Source of the DNA: Cytobacillus firmus
Lineage (GTDB): Bacteria > Bacillota > Bacilli > Bacillales > Cytobacillaceae
Assembly: GCF_023612095.1 (NCBI RefSeq)
Contig: NZ_CP086235.1
Location: forward strand, 4,300,001 to 4,364,000
DNA: 64,000 nucleotides
Direction: 5' to 3'
The notes below the pieces were generated by a model. It saw only the letters and a list, made by a program, of their open reading frames with translations, did not search any database and was not told the DNA's origin. Positions 18,097-27,520 of the stretch are shown here, in pieces. Within the stretch, counting starts at the first letter, position 1, and every line of letters begins with the position of its first letter. Position numbers and translations under genes: made by a program.

Positions 18097-18594
18097 TGTA
18101 TTCATTCTCCTTCTAATCATAGAAAAATTTTGTCCCTGCAAACCTGCAGGCAGGAGTTCTCCTGAAAAAATTGGCCTATGAGTCTCTTCCGGACGATTAT
18201 AAGAAATGTTATGGCACCCTGTAAGGAGCCTTTTTACCGGCAGTACCCGGCAATCTAGATGCTGTAACTTCTTATTATATAAAAAGTGCGGTTATGTTTC
18301 GTTAAGAAGAGTCCCACTCACTATGAAACCCGCTTGAGGAAAGGATGAGGGTAAGTTCTATCCAAATTGTTCACGGACAATCAGGTCTCTTAAGATAAGC
18401 GTATTTAAGCACCCATCTATTTATGGCCTTACTGAAGTATGCTTTTTCAGCAATACTTCTGTATTTAATGAAAAAAGACATTCTCCTGCTGGAGTATGTC
18501 CGGGTTCTCAAAAGAAGTTCCTGTTGGCACTTTGGTGTTTATATTACCATTTTCAAGTAAGCATTGCAAACGTGAAGGCTGGCTGAAAACCTTA
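18097..18594. other. Gap between cshA and the esterase gene
   Basis: About 500 bp without a convincing gene. It should hold the cshA promoter and a long 5' leader: minus-strand TATAAT boxes occur near 18200 and 18280, but I could not pair either with a good -35 box. The only clear element is the esterase terminator at 18466-18500. Confidence 0.5.
18466..18500 (-). terminator. Terminator after the esterase gene
   Basis: Minus-strand hairpin GACATACTCC...GGAGAATGTC (18477-18500) followed by TTTTTTCATT. Confidence 0.75.
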
Positions 18595-19290
18595 TCATTC
18601 AGGCTTTTTTTGCAGAAAGCCAAGGATCTCCTGAAAGAGGCGGTCCCCTTCCCCGCAATGGCAGATAAGATGCTTTGAGTCTTTTATAAAAATTAATTTT
18701 TTGGCTGATGAACTAATATTATTATATAAATATCTGGCGCTTCTCGGAGGCACCACTCCATCACTTTCACCCTGCGCAATTAATGTCGGCACAGTGATCT
18801 GATTTAAAATAGGCCTGATGGAAGCCACAAGCCTGCGGAATTGAAGTGTTGCCGTAATCGGTGTCGCACTGATTTTCCGCTTATATCTGACGAACATTTC
18901 ATTGTCAGCCAGGTTCCCCCTGAAAGCATCTCTTACCATCTCTTTCATATCAAAGAATAGCTGCTTCGGGTTCACGTAATAGGCAGCAGCACTGAGCAGA
19001 ACCAATTTATCTACAGGGTAATGAACCGTTAAATAGCTGGCGATCAGGCCGCCCATTGAAAAACCGATGACATATACTTTTTCACAGCGGCTGATCAGCC
19101 TTTTCAGTTCTTCCTCTGCATGCTCAATCCACTTGTTGTAGGCGATTCCTTTCAGCTTCAGTTCATCGCCATGACCCGGCAATGTCGGCACGGAAATCTC
19201 CCAGTCTGTATGCTCTTTTAAATACTCTGCCAAAGGTTCTACTTCGAATGGAGCTCCTGTAAAACCATGTATGCACATGCAGCCAATCAT
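18595..19290 (-). CDS. Alpha/beta-hydrolase carboxylesterase (Est30/YvaK-like)
   Basis: 231 residues. The nucleophile serine is in GFSMGG near residue 76, the acid in IAQGESDGVVP near residue 175, and the histidine in DSKHLICH near residue 206, giving the full catalytic triad; IHGFTGAPFEVEPL at the N-terminus is the oxyanion-hole region. The size and motifs resemble the monoacylglycerol lipase/carboxylesterases Est30 of Geobacillus and YvaK of B. subtilis. No signal peptide, so cytoplasmic. Natural substrate unknown. The gene is monocistronic with its own terminator. Confidence 0.85.
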   Translation of the reverse strand: MIGCMCIHGFTGAPFEVEPLAEYLKEHTDWEISVPTLPGHGDELKLKGIAYNKWIEHAEEELKRLISRCEKVYVIGFSMGGLIASYLTVHYPVDKLVLLSAAAYYVNPKQLFFDMKEMVRDAFRGNLADNEMFVRYKRKISATPITATLQFRRLVASIRPILNQITVPTLIAQGESDGVVPPRSARYLYNNISSSAKKLIFIKDSKHLICHCGEGDRLFQEILGFLQKKPE

Positions 19291-19422
19291 TTACGAGTCA
19301 CCGCCATTTTTTAAAATTTACGTACATTTTATTTTACACTTTTTCCTTTTCGCCATACTAATCAAACCTGTTGAAAGATAAAAATTACTACGGAGGAACT
19401 ATTTAAGAATAAATTAAACCCC

Positions 19423-19438
19423 TGTTTCACGTGAAACA
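19423..19438. promoter_or_regulatory. parS-type site (ParB/Spo0J binding 16-mer)
   Basis: The 16-mer TGTTTCACGTGAAACA fits the published parS consensus TGTTNCACGTGAAACA of B. subtilis. It is the centre of a longer perfect palindrome covering 19414-19447, in the 256-bp gap between the esterase gene and murF. ParB loads at parS and spreads to organise and segregate the origin region; parS sites cluster around oriC. The extended palindrome could also form a terminator hairpin for murF, since TTTAATT follows it. Confidence 0.8.
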
Positions 19439-19546
19439 GGGGTTTAATTCCTATAATAACAGATATATACAATTATCTATTTTTCTAAATGATCTTGCTG
19501 AAAACCTTTATGCTGTATCAGTCCTTCATCCCTTCTGTTAAAGAAA

Positions 19547-20920
19547 TTATTGAAGAGCTGATACAACTTCCTCAAGCTTCATGCCACGGGATGCCTTAAC
19601 CAGCACAATGGTTTCCTGGTCGACATGTTTCTTCAGTTCTTGAATGAGGTTCTGTTTGTCAGTAAAGGCTGCCACCCGTTCATGAGGCAGGACTTCCTTC
19701 GCCCCCTTGGCGATAAATTCGCCAAGCTTGCCGAAAGTAAACACGTAATCAACCTTTTTTGCATCCACAGATTTCCCAGTGGAGTAATGGAAATCCTCCT
19801 CCTGCGGACCAAGCTCCAGCATATCGCCAAGAACGAGAACTTTCTTTTTATAGCCAGGAAGATTGGCGACCAGTTCAATGGCTGCATTCATGGATGTCGG
19901 GCTGGCATTATAGGCATCATTAATAATTTTTTCACCCATTTTGCCCTCGAGCAGTTCCATTCTCATATTGGTCAGCTTTAAGCTGGCAAAGCCTTCGTTC
20001 ATCTTTTCGTACGGAACGCCGAAATGGGATGCTGCAATCATCGCTGCCAGGGCATTGAGAACGTTATGGGTGCCCAGTACTGGCAGGTAAAATTCCTCGT
20101 CGGATCCATTGATCCCAAATGTGCTACCCTTGTCATTCTGCTTGATATCCACCGGATACACATCGTTTTTCCCGGTTCTTCCAAAGGTTCTTAATGCAGC
20201 CGAACCATTGTAGGTTTTCAGCTTTTCATCAAGAAGCGGCTCGTCACCGTAATAAATAACCAGGCCATTTTCCTGAAGGCCATTTATGATTTCCAGCTTC
20301 GCTTCTGCAATCCCTTCTCTGGAACCTAAATCCTGCAGATGAGATTCGCCTATATTCGTAATGATCACGGCGTCGGGACGGGCAAGCTTCGTAAGAAAAT
20401 CGATTTCTCCCCTTCCGCTCATTCCCATTTCGAGTACGGCGATTTCCGTATCTTCTTCAAGTGCCAGAATGGTCAGAGGAAGACCGATATGGTTGTTATA
20501 GTTGCCTTCCGTTTTTTGAACCTTATAGTTTAGTGACAGAAGGTTTGCGGTCATATCCTTGGTCGTTGTTTTGCCGTTGCTTCCTGTAATGCCTGCGACC
20601 TTTACATTTAATTCATTACGATAGCTTCTCGCCAATTCCTGAAGAGCTGTCAGTGTATCTTCAACAATCAGGATTGGAAGATGCAGTGGCGGATTGGGAA
20701 CATCCTTTTGCCAAAAGGCCGCGGCTGCCCCCTTTTCAATGGCATCTTCTACAAATCGGTGGCCATCTGAATTTTCCCCTTTGAAAGGAACAAATAAATT
20801 GCCCTTCCCGATTCTTCTGGAGTCAATGCTCACGCCCTGTATGGATGTGTCATTATAAGAAGATACGTCATTATCTACTTTAATCATCTGTGTAATTTCC
20901 TGAAGTGTTTTTTTAATCAT
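19547..20920 (-). CDS. murF: UDP-MurNAc-tripeptide D-Ala-D-Ala ligase
   Basis: 457 residues from the ATG at 20920, which has GGAGG 6 nt upstream. MurF adds D-Ala-D-Ala to the UDP-MurNAc-tripeptide, the last cytoplasmic step in peptidoglycan precursor synthesis. Visible: N-terminal domain with SRRIGKGNLFVPFKGENSDG, ATP-binding loop GITGSNGKTTTKD near residue 110, EMGMSGRGEIDFL, and IINDAYNASPTSMNAA near residue 320. It follows ddl on the same strand with a 117-bp gap that contains a hairpin, as in B. subtilis. Confidence 0.96.
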   Translation of the reverse strand: MIKKTLQEITQMIKVDNDVSSYNDTSIQGVSIDSRRIGKGNLFVPFKGENSDGHRFVEDAIEKGAAAAFWQKDVPNPPLHLPILIVEDTLTALQELARSYRNELNVKVAGITGSNGKTTTKDMTANLLSLNYKVQKTEGNYNNHIGLPLTILALEEDTEIAVLEMGMSGRGEIDFLTKLARPDAVIITNIGESHLQDLGSREGIAEAKLEIINGLQENGLVIYYGDEPLLDEKLKTYNGSAALRTFGRTGKNDVYPVDIKQNDKGSTFGINGSDEEFYLPVLGTHNVLNALAAMIAASHFGVPYEKMNEGFASLKLTNMRMELLEGKMGEKIINDAYNASPTSMNAAIELVANLPGYKKKVLVLGDMLELGPQEEDFHYSTGKSVDAKKVDYVFTFGKLGEFIAKGAKEVLPHERVAAFTDKQNLIQELKKHVDQETIVLVKASRGMKLEEVVSALQ

Positions 20921-20989
20921 ATGGCGCCTCCTATTGGACAAAATCAGAAGGCAGCAGATAATCCTGATTTTGCCATTTATGTATGAACA

Positions 20990-21021
20990 AAAGGAACACG
21001 GCAAAAATGCCGTGTTTCCTT
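20990..21021 (-). terminator. Hairpin between ddl and murF
   Basis: Stem AACACGGC/GCCGTGTT extended by AAGG/CCTT on the outside, followed on the minus strand by TTTTGTTC. It is probably a partial terminator or attenuating stem-loop after ddl, 17 bp past its stop codon. Confidence 0.6.
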
Positions 21022-21037
21022 CAACAGTTATGCCTTT

Positions 21038-22114
21038 TTACATAGTGTGTTTGATGCTTTGTTTCTCAGCATGGCGTTCAATGGCCAGATTGACAAGCTT
21101 TTCAATCAGCTGAGGATATTCTACTCCCGTATGCTTCCACAGAAGCGGGAACATGCTGAAAGGTGTAAAGCCCGGCATGGTGTTGACTTCATTAATGTAT
21201 AGCTTACCCTCTCTTGTTAAGAAAAAGTCAGCCCGGACAAGACCTGAACAGTCAAGGGCTTTAAATGCCTTAATGGCCATATTGCTCAGTTCGCTGTACT
21301 CACTCTCGGAGATTTCAGCAGGAATGATTAATGCTGTGTCTCCATCCTCATATTTCGCTTTATAGTCATAGAATTCAACCTTCGGCACAATCTCACCGGC
21401 AACAGAGCATTCCGGATGATCATTGCCCAGCACGCCAGCTTCAATTTCTCTTGCAGTGACGCCTTCTTCGATAATGATTTTACGGTCAAATTGGAAAGCT
21501 TCTTTAAATGCTCCTTCAAGCTCTGTGCGGTTCATACACTTACTGATGCCCACACTGGAACCCAGGTTGGCCGGTTTTACGAAACACGGGTAGCCGAGTT
21601 CTTTTTCCACTTTTTCATACGCTGTCTCTGTTTCATTCTCCCACTCACTGCGGATAAACCAGACATACTTCACCTGCGGCAGGCCTGCCTGTGCAAATAT
21701 ATTCTTCATGATGACCTTATCCATGCCCGCTGATGAAGCCAATACTCCATTCCCCACATATGGCAGGTTTAAGAGCTCAAGCAGCCCCTGAACTGTGCCG
21801 TCTTCCCCGTTCGGACCGTGAAGCAGCGGGAAGATGACATCAAATGGGCCTTTCTCCTGTGCATCCTGGAAAAGGGTCGGTGCCAATGCTGTTGGTGGAA
21901 GTGCTTCCCTCTGGGAGAATTCCAGCTCCTTTACATTGGAAACAGGACCCTGCAATTGAGGGCCTTTCACCCATCGGCCTTCTTCAGATATATAAATAGG
22001 ATGAATTTCAAATTTCTCTAAATCCAATGCTTTAATGACAGCCATTGCAGTCTGCATAGAAACTTTATGCTCCGCTGACTTTCCGCCGTATAAAAGGCCA
22101 ACCTTTGTTTTCAT
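21038..22114 (-). CDS. ddl: D-alanine--D-alanine ligase
   Basis: 358 residues, ATP-grasp enzyme joining two D-Ala. Motifs: [13 protein letters not shown] at the N-terminus, [17 protein letters not shown] near residue 95, [17 protein letters not shown] near residue 180, [31 protein letters not shown] near 290. The residue after the SMQTA and YVGNG regions fits the D-Ala-D-Ala type, so no vancomycin-type D-Ala-D-Lac specificity is suggested. ATG 22114 has GGAGG 8 nt upstream. Works with alr and murF of this window. Confidence 0.96.
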   Translation of the reverse strand: MKTKVGLLYGGKSAEHKVSMQTAMAVIKALDLEKFEIHPIYISEEGRWVKGPQLQGPVSNVKELEFSQREALPPTALAPTLFQDAQEKGPFDVIFPLLHGPNGEDGTVQGLLELLNLPYVGNGVLASSAGMDKVIMKNIFAQAGLPQVKYVWFIRSEWENETETAYEKVEKELGYPCFVKPANLGSSVGISKCMNRTELEGAFKEAFQFDRKIIIEEGVTAREIEAGVLGNDHPECSVAGEIVPKVEFYDYKAKYEDGDTALIIPAEISESEYSELSNMAIKAFKALDCSGLVRADFFLTREGKLYINEVNTMPGFTPFSMFPLLWKHTGVEYPQLIEKLVNLAIERHAEKQSIKHTM

Positions 22115-22248
22115 AAAAAGAACCTCCAATATTCAATCATGGACTAACCGGCTTTTCATGCCGTTTTATTTTTCTTAAACTGATTTATATGTTCATTCAA
22201 GCTATTCTATATTGTAACACTTTCACATTTAAGAAAGGGAGTGATTAC

Positions 22249-22317
22249 ATGTTCAATTCTTCAGGAATTTTTTTCTGCCCCTACGCCCATATTTCTATAT
22301 GTATGACAGAGCGCTGA
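22249..22317 (+). CDS. Possible 22-residue peptide
   Basis: A short reading frame, MFNSSGIFFCPYAHISICMT..., preceded by AAAGGGAG 7 nt before the ATG, which is a strong ribosome binding site. I do not recognise it. It lies upstream of and divergent from ddl. Only the ribosome binding site supports it, so it may be chance. Confidence 0.25.
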   Translation: MFNSSGIFFCPYAHISICMTER

Positions 22318-22383
22318 AAAAGGAAACTTTTCTTATCTTAAACATAGGCTCTTTTCGAATAAAATTTTGTTTTTCACCTATTA

Positions 22384-22586
22384 ATGTTGCCCGTTGATTT
22401 CCGCTACAGGATGCTCAGCGAAACGCGGGGCAGGCGGTGAGCCTCCTCGACGCTGCGCGTCTGCGGGGTCTCACCTGTCCCGCTACTCCCGCAGGACGTT
22501 GAATAAACTTCCCCGAAAAAACACCGCACGAAGAAAATGCGAATGCATTTTCGAGGATCTCGCACCTTCCGCTCCAATCAACTCAG
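22384..22586. repeat. Dispersed palindromic repeat, family 2, copy 1 (203 bp)
   Basis: Non-coding element beginning ATGTTGCCCGTTGATTTCC and ending CCGCTCCAATCAACTCAG; its ends are inverted (GTTGATT and AATCAAC, then CCGCT/GCGGA-like stretches). The copy at 57872-58014 matches it along the whole length except that this copy carries about 60 extra bases (about 22499-22558). GC-rich and C/G-skewed compared with its surroundings. The gap 22115-22831 otherwise contains the possible small peptide and the promoter region of the symporter gene. Confidence 0.85.
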
Positions 22587-22831
22587 TAAATAATATACAA
22601 ATAGCAACAAACCTTGCGAAAACAGCCTAAACATAAATAATTTCCATTTTCGGAAATAATTATTTCAGGAAAACGTTTACCTTCCTTTTATAGAGCAGAA
22701 CCCTTAATCCACTCGTAATAATCAGAGTTTTTTTATTATTAAAACAAAAGTTTTATCTATTAACTTTTGCTGTAAAACAGGATATAATCCCCCTAACAAA
22801 AACAATTGTATTTTTTAGGAGGACAAAAATA

Positions 22832-24022
22832 ATGAAGTTCGGTTTGCTTCCCAGAATTATTGCTGCTATTGCATTGGGTATTTTAATAGGTTCTTTTTCT
22901 CCCCAATGGCTTATTCAGCTATTTGCTACTTTTAATGGACTGTTCGGAAACTTTCTTGGTTTCGCGATTCCGTTAATTATTATCGGATTCATCGCGCCAG
23001 GAATCGGCAGCATGGGGAAAGGGGCAGGGAAACTGCTTGGGATTACAACCGGTTTTGCTTATGCTTCCACAGTCACTGCCGGTTTAATTGCCTATTTTTC
23101 TGCGACGGTGTTATATCCTATTCTATTAAAAAACCAAAACTTCAAAGAGTTTGAGAATCCTGAGGATGCTTTGCTTTCACCCTTTTTCCAGGTGGACATG
23201 CCTCCGGTAATGGGTGTCATGACGGCACTGCTGATTTCATTCACTTTAGGCCTGGGATTGGCCGCAATTAAAGGAAACACCCTGCAAAATGCGATGAATG
23301 ATTTTCGTGATATTATTGAAAAATTGATTGAAAAGGTCATCATTCCTTTGCTTCCTGTCCATATTTTCGGGATCTTCGCCAATATGACGCAAGGCGGACA
23401 GGTTGGCGCCATTATTTCTGTATTTGCCAAAGTCTTTGTCATGATTATTGCTCTTCATCTTTTATTTTTACTGCTACAATATTCAGCTGCAGGCAGCCTG
23501 ATGAAAGCCAATCCGCTCAGACTCATGAAAAATATGATGCCTGCTTACTTTACGGCGCTTGGAACCCAATCATCCGCATCCACCATTCCTGTTACGCTTA
23601 AACAGGTTAAAAAGCTTGGTGCACGCGAAAAGATTGCGGATTTCTCTGTGCCATTACTTGCAACGATTCATTTATCCGGAAGCACCATCACCATTGTGAG
23701 CTGCGCGATCGCCGTCATGATGCTGCAGGGACAAACCACATCATTTGCAGAAATCCTGCCTTTCATATTAATGCTTGGAATTACAATGATCGCGGCTCCC
23801 GGTGTTCCTGGAGGAGCTGTCATGGCTGCCTTGGGTCTCCTTGAAAGCATGCTCGGATTCAATGAAACCATGCTTGCGCTTATGATTGCTCTATACCTTG
23901 CCCAGGACAGTTTTGGAACTGCGTGTAATGTAACTGGTGACGGTGCGCTGACACTGCTGTCTGATAAGGCAAGCGGCAAAGAGAAGAAGCTTCAGCCCCA
24001 ATCGGCAGTGAAAGCCGGCTGA
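22832..24022 (+). CDS. Dicarboxylate/amino acid:cation symporter-family protein (DAACS)
   Basis: 396 residues, about eight membrane segments with two re-entrant hairpins. The serine-rich hairpin loop is GTQSSASTIPVTLKQ near residue 247; the second hairpin is APGVPGGAVMA near residue 325; the last core helix has AQDSFGTACNVTGDGALTLL near residue 350. Known family members take up glutamate, C4-dicarboxylates or serine/threonine with Na+ or H+. Here the NMDGT motif reads LSGST and the substrate-binding arginine before TxxNVTGD is Gly, so a dicarboxylate substrate is doubtful. AGGAGG precedes the ATG. Monocistronic, with its own terminator. Confidence 0.85.
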   Translation: MKFGLLPRIIAAIALGILIGSFSPQWLIQLFATFNGLFGNFLGFAIPLIIIGFIAPGIGSMGKGAGKLLGITTGFAYASTVTAGLIAYFSATVLYPILLKNQNFKEFENPEDALLSPFFQVDMPPVMGVMTALLISFTLGLGLAAIKGNTLQNAMNDFRDIIEKLIEKVIIPLLPVHIFGIFANMTQGGQVGAIISVFAKVFVMIIALHLLFLLLQYSAAGSLMKANPLRLMKNMMPAYFTALGTQSSASTIPVTLKQVKKLGAREKIADFSVPLLATIHLSGSTITIVSCAIAVMMLQGQTTSFAEILPFILMLGITMIAAPGVPGGAVMAALGLLESMLGFNETMLALMIALYLAQDSFGTACNVTGDGALTLLSDKASGKEKKLQPQSAVKAG

Positions 24023-24028
24023 TTGAAA

Positions 24029-24060
24029 AAAAGATGTCCCTGTTGGGGCATCTTTTTTTG
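24029..24060 (+). terminator. Terminator after the symporter gene
   Basis: Stem AAGATGTCCC...GGGGCATCTT followed by TTTTTT, just past the stop codon. Confidence 0.9.
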
Positions 24061-24120
24061 CAGTTAGGCGCTGTACCAGCTTTACGCGACCCAGATAGTG
24101 AAAAAGTGTACCTTTTCACT

Positions 24121-24540
24121 TTACTTAACAATCATAACAGGCGCTTTCACACGTTTGGCTATTTTGTGGCTGACACTTCCGAGCACCATTTCCTGAAGTG
24201 TATTCAAACCCCGGCTGCCAACTACAGCAACATCAAAATCCATCTTGTTGGCAAATTCCACAATGGCTGGTCCAGGCTCTCCCTGCAGTATTTTTATTTC
24301 ATATGGAATGCCCTTTTCTTTTAATAAATTTTCTATTGGCTCTAAACGCTTTTTTCTCACCTGGTCCACTATACTTTTATCAAAATGATGAAGGATATCT
24401 TCTTTTGAGGTCTGACCATCAACAGCATACACCACGGTAATTTCAGAATCAGGATTCTGTTCAGCCAGTTGAATGGCTTTATCGGCTGCCCGAATGGAAT
24501 GATCGGATCCATCTGCAGCCATCAATATTTTTTTAAACAC
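24121..24540 (-). CDS. Universal stress protein, UspA family
   Basis: 139 residues. The ATP-binding type is shown by the N-terminal ILMAADGSDHS and the C-terminal VVGSRGLNTLQEMVLGSVSHKIAKRVKAPVMIVK, which fits the G-2x-G-9x-G(S/T) nucleotide-binding motif. Usp proteins are dimeric cytoplasmic stress proteins of loosely defined role. It lies just downstream of a SulP transporter on the same strand but behind a strong terminator (24566-24604). Frequent pairing of Usp with SulP or other transporters suggests a link, not proven. Confidence 0.92.
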   Translation of the reverse strand: MFKKILMAADGSDHSIRAADKAIQLAEQNPDSEITVVYAVDGQTSKEDILHHFDKSIVDQVRKKRLEPIENLLKEKGIPYEIKILQGEPGPAIVEFANKMDFDVAVVGSRGLNTLQEMVLGSVSHKIAKRVKAPVMIVK

Positions 24541-24565
24541 AGAGCCTCACCCCTAACATATTCTT

Positions 24566-24604
24566 ATAAAAAAAATACCACAGTCAAAGCTGACTGTGGT
24601 ATTA
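24566..24604 (-). terminator. Terminator after the SulP gene
   Basis: Near-perfect stem AATACCACAGTCA/TGACTGTGGTATT with a four-base loop, followed by TTTTTTTATAAG on the minus strand; it separates sulP from usp. Confidence 0.9.
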
Positions 24605-24614
24605 ATTCCAGTTT

Positions 24615-26081
24615 TTAATGGCCGGATAATTTCGCACCAGGTTTTCGGTGAACGGCCAAACGTTCAATCAAGTTCGAGCTTGGCGCGTTTAATCCTGATA
24701 GGCGGACCAGCACACCGCTGTCACGAAGCTTTAATACAATCTTATCGATGGCAGCTACACCTGAGTCATCCCAGACATGCGCCTGTGTAAAATCAATTTC
24801 AACTTCTTTTAATTCTTCGTTAAAGTCGAATGCTGCTACAAGTTCATCTACAGAAGCAAAGAAAACTTGGCCTGTTACAGCGTATATTTTCTTATCTCCT
24901 TCAATACGTGAAGCAACATGCACTTTCGAAATTTTAGCGACAAAGAAGATCGCACTTAGGATAATCCCCGCGAAAACTCCTTTTGATAAGTCATGGGTGA
25001 AAACAGTTGTAACAGTCGTTGTCACCATAACAATCGAATCAGTGACAGGCGTCTTAGCGAGCCCCTTAATGGATGACCAGTCAAAAGTGCCGATCGAAAC
25101 CATGATCATAACTCCGACTAATGCAGCCATCGGTATTTGCACGACAATATTGCCTAATACTAAAATCAGAAACATCAGGAATGAGCCGGCTACTATCGTT
25201 GACAGCCTGCCTCTTCCGCCGGATTTCACATTAATGACGGACTGTCCAATCATCGCACAGCCTGCCATTCCGCCGAATAAACCGGACACGATATTTGCAA
25301 TTCCCTGTCCGCGGCTTTCCATGTTCTTATCACTGGCTGTATCGGTCATGTCATCCACAATCGATGCAGTCAGCAGAGATTCAAGCAAGCCCACGATCGC
25401 TAGGGCAATAGAGTAAGGGAAAATGATTTTCAGAGTCTCAAGGTTCAATGGAACATCCGGTATAAAGAATGCCGGAAGAGCTGAGGTGATGGTTCCCATA
25501 TCGCCAACTGTGCGAACATCACTCTTTGTCATGATGGCAATAATCGTAATAACAATTATCGCTACCAGAGGAGATGGCACTGCTTTCGTAAATCTCGGGA
25601 AAAGATAAATAATCGCCAGTGCACCGGCAACCATTGCATACATCACCCAAGTAGCATCTACAAATTGCTCCAGCTGAGCCATAAAAATTAAAATCGCCAG
25701 TGCGTTAACAAATCCAATCATAACGGCACGGGGAATGAATTTCATAAAGCGGGCCAATTTAAGCACACCAAATAAGATCTGCAGGACTCCCGTCAAAATA
25801 GTCGCAGCAAATAAATACTGCAGTCCGTGATCAGCTACTAAAGTAACCATCAATAACGCCATCGCACCGGTTGCAGCTGAAATCATTCCAGGCCTACCGC
25901 CAACTATTGCAATGGTTACAGCAATACAGAACGAAGCATACAATCCAATCATCGGATCGACACCCGCAATAATGGAGAAAGCAATCGCCTCAGGAATCAG
26001 TGCCAATGCCACTACGATTCCAGCAAGGATGTCTCCCTTCACATTGCCAAACCATTGTTCTTTTTTTGATAAAACTTTCAA
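24615..26081 (-). CDS. SulP-family anion transporter with STAS domain
   Basis: 488 residues: a membrane domain of about 10-14 segments (residues about 15-385; [27 protein letters not shown] is the conserved TM1-TM2 region, and [28 protein letters not shown] is the TM8 region) and a C-terminal STAS domain (about 395-480, [28 protein letters not shown]). Bacterial SulP proteins carry sulfate, bicarbonate or other anions; the substrate cannot be told. Similar to YbaR-type proteins of bacilli. No gene partner that would identify the substrate is adjacent. Confidence 0.9.
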   Translation of the reverse strand: MKVLSKKEQWFGNVKGDILAGIVVALALIPEAIAFSIIAGVDPMIGLYASFCIAVTIAIVGGRPGMISAATGAMALLMVTLVADHGLQYLFAATILTGVLQILFGVLKLARFMKFIPRAVMIGFVNALAILIFMAQLEQFVDATWVMYAMVAGALAIIYLFPRFTKAVPSPLVAIIVITIIAIMTKSDVRTVGDMGTITSALPAFFIPDVPLNLETLKIIFPYSIALAIVGLLESLLTASIVDDMTDTASDKNMESRGQGIANIVSGLFGGMAGCAMIGQSVINVKSGGRGRLSTIVAGSFLMFLILVLGNIVVQIPMAALVGVMIMVSIGTFDWSSIKGLAKTPVTDSIVMVTTTVTTVFTHDLSKGVFAGIILSAIFFVAKISKVHVASRIEGDKKIYAVTGQVFFASVDELVAAFDFNEELKEVEIDFTQAHVWDDSGVAAIDKIVLKLRDSGVLVRLSGLNAPSSNLIERLAVHRKPGAKLSGH

Positions 26082-26263
26082 ATAAACACCTCTTTATTAA
26101 TAGATTTATAGTAATGACTTTGAACTCTCATCAAAGTCGAGCCGACAAAAACATATAAAATCATAACACATTTACTTATATTTACAAGCCCTCATGTAAG
26201 CGCAAATAATACTTAAAATCTAGTTTTTTCTTTTGAAATCTCACGATTACTATGCGTTCAACA

Positions 26264-26294
26264 AAAAAAACGACCCTGTAACAGAGTCATTTTT
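26264..26294 (-). terminator. Terminator after the VOC gene
   Basis: Minus-strand stem GACTCTG/CAGGGTC followed by a TTTTTTTT run, covering the last codon of the VOC gene. Confidence 0.75.
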
Positions 26295-26676
26295 AACCGA
26301 TAGGTGAACAAATCTCAATATAATGCCCATCCGGATCTTCCACATATGCCACTTTCTGTCCCCAGGGCTTTTCAATCGGCTCGAGCAGGACTGGCACCCC
26401 TGCGGTCTTGAGCTTACCAACAAGTGCTTCCACTTCTTCCGTCACAAACCCCAGCTCGAATGTCTGCTCCTTCCTCACTCCATCCGGTATCGGCAGCCCG
26501 GTGACTTCCCGTCCGCCTTCTCTCGTATTGAAGGAAAGAATGGTGCTGCCTGTATCATACTCGATGTAAGTTCCAAATTCATTCCTAAGTTTCAGGCCCA
26601 GCAATTCACCATAAAAATGCTTCGTTCTTTCCAGACTTTCCGCATATAAAATGACATACCCCAGCTTCAATTCCAT
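26293..26676 (-). CDS. VOC (glyoxalase/bleomycin-resistance-fold) protein
   Basis: 127 residues, one vicinal-oxygen-chelate domain: KLGYVILYAESLERTKHFYGELLGLKL, GSTILSFNTR, ELGFVTEEVEALVGKLKTAGVPVL, and AYVEDPDGHYIEICSP near the end, where the Glu is a typical metal ligand. Members include glyoxalase I, dioxygenases and antibiotic-binding proteins; the specific activity cannot be assigned. ATG 26676 is 6 nt after GAGGTG; the GTG three codons upstream lies inside that ribosome binding site. Confidence 0.85.
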   Translation of the reverse strand: MELKLGYVILYAESLERTKHFYGELLGLKLRNEFGTYIEYDTGSTILSFNTREGGREVTGLPIPDGVRKEQTFELGFVTEEVEALVGKLKTAGVPVLLEPIEKPWGQKVAYVEDPDGHYIEICSPIG

Positions 26677-26800
26677 TACGTTCACCTCTTCAAAGTTTCT
26701 TTACATGATATGATTTCAATTTAGGAGGTATTTTCTCCTTTTAGACTCTGAAATCATTTTTAAAAGTTACAGTAATTAGAAAGAAATTGAGCAGCCTTTT

Positions 26801-27520
26801 TCATATATTTATATCCAATAAATGAAAATAATGGCCTGCCATCTTCCTGATCTCTTCCGATTTCTTCTCAGGAAATACCGCGATAAAGCAAGTGGATGGA
26901 CCTCCTGATTTCTGCAGATCCACTCCTGATTCGAAGTCCTTAACCTCAAATTCCCTATTGAAAAACAGCCCGTTCAGCTCGGCCAGAATACCTTTTGATC
27001 CTACAGGAAGCGTCTCAGTATCCTCAATGGAATTAATCATTTTAAAAATCTTTAGGGGTGCTGCCTCCGCCTCCCTCTCAATCAGCTCCTGGCCAACCAA
27101 AGGGGAACCGAGCACCGCTATCCTTGTATCCTCTGTATAGATTAGGGCATCAGCCGGAAGCTCTCCCTTCCTTTTGCCAAGTACAGATAATCCTACCGCA
27201 GATTGAAGCAGGTTAAAGTTGCTTTCTGTACTGCCGGTGATTTGCAGTTCCGTAAGTCCTAATTCATCAGCACCCTTTTTAATGCCCCCTATAAGCTGAT
27301 CCCAGGCATCATCTCCGCAGAAATTCTGAATGGCAGCAGCAAATGGCTGAGCACCAGCAGACATACATTCCATGACAGCGACACGGAAGGAATAATACGA
27401 AACAATCTCGTAAGGAACCTGGACAGCGTCCTGTTCTTTCTCGCCGATTGCTCCGCTGTTATCACTGGCTACAACAATTGTTTCTTCAGAATTAAAAGGG
27501 AAGCTTAAGACATCCCTCAC
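26801..27520 (-). CDS. cblS: Alpha-ribazole kinase CblS-like (PurM/AIR-synthase fold)
   Basis: 239 residues, GTG start overlapping the cblT stop as GTGA. The N-terminal IVVASDNSGAIGEKEQDAVQVPYEIVSYYSFRV and later ITGSTESNF fit an AIR synthase-related (PurM-like) ATP-binding fold. In Listeria and Geobacillus CblS phosphorylates alpha-ribazole to alpha-ribazole phosphate, replacing CobT-made precursor, and CblT imports alpha-ribazole. The call rests on fold, on adjacency to an ECF S-component-like membrane protein, and on the B12 operon around it. It is the last gene of the thirteen-gene operon; no clear terminator follows. Confidence 0.75.
   Translation of the reverse strand: MRDVLSFPFNSEETIVVASDNSGAIGEKEQDAVQVPYEIVSYYSFRVAVMECMSAGAQPFAAAIQNFCGDDAWDQLIGGIKKGADELGLTELQITGSTESNFNLLQSAVGLSVLGKRKGELPADALIYTEDTRIAVLGSPLVGQELIEREAEAAPLKIFKMINSIEDTETLPVGSKGILAELNGLFFNREFEVKDFESGVDLQKSGGPSTCFIAVFPEKKSEEIRKMAGHYFHLLDINI

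Noticed and set aside
22143..22175. CGGC/GCCG hairpin with T-rich tail near the ddl start as a plus-strand terminator
   Set aside because: Four-base stem and no plus-strand gene ends nearby.
22394..22630. 78-codon frame inside the family-2 repeat
   Set aside because: It is the translation of the GC-rich repeat; copy 2 at 57855-58064 gives a similar frame only because the DNA is the same.
24099..24120. AGTGAAAA/TTTTCACT hairpin as the usp terminator
   Set aside because: The stem is short and no T-run follows on the minus strand; it may be a weak terminator but support is insufficient.
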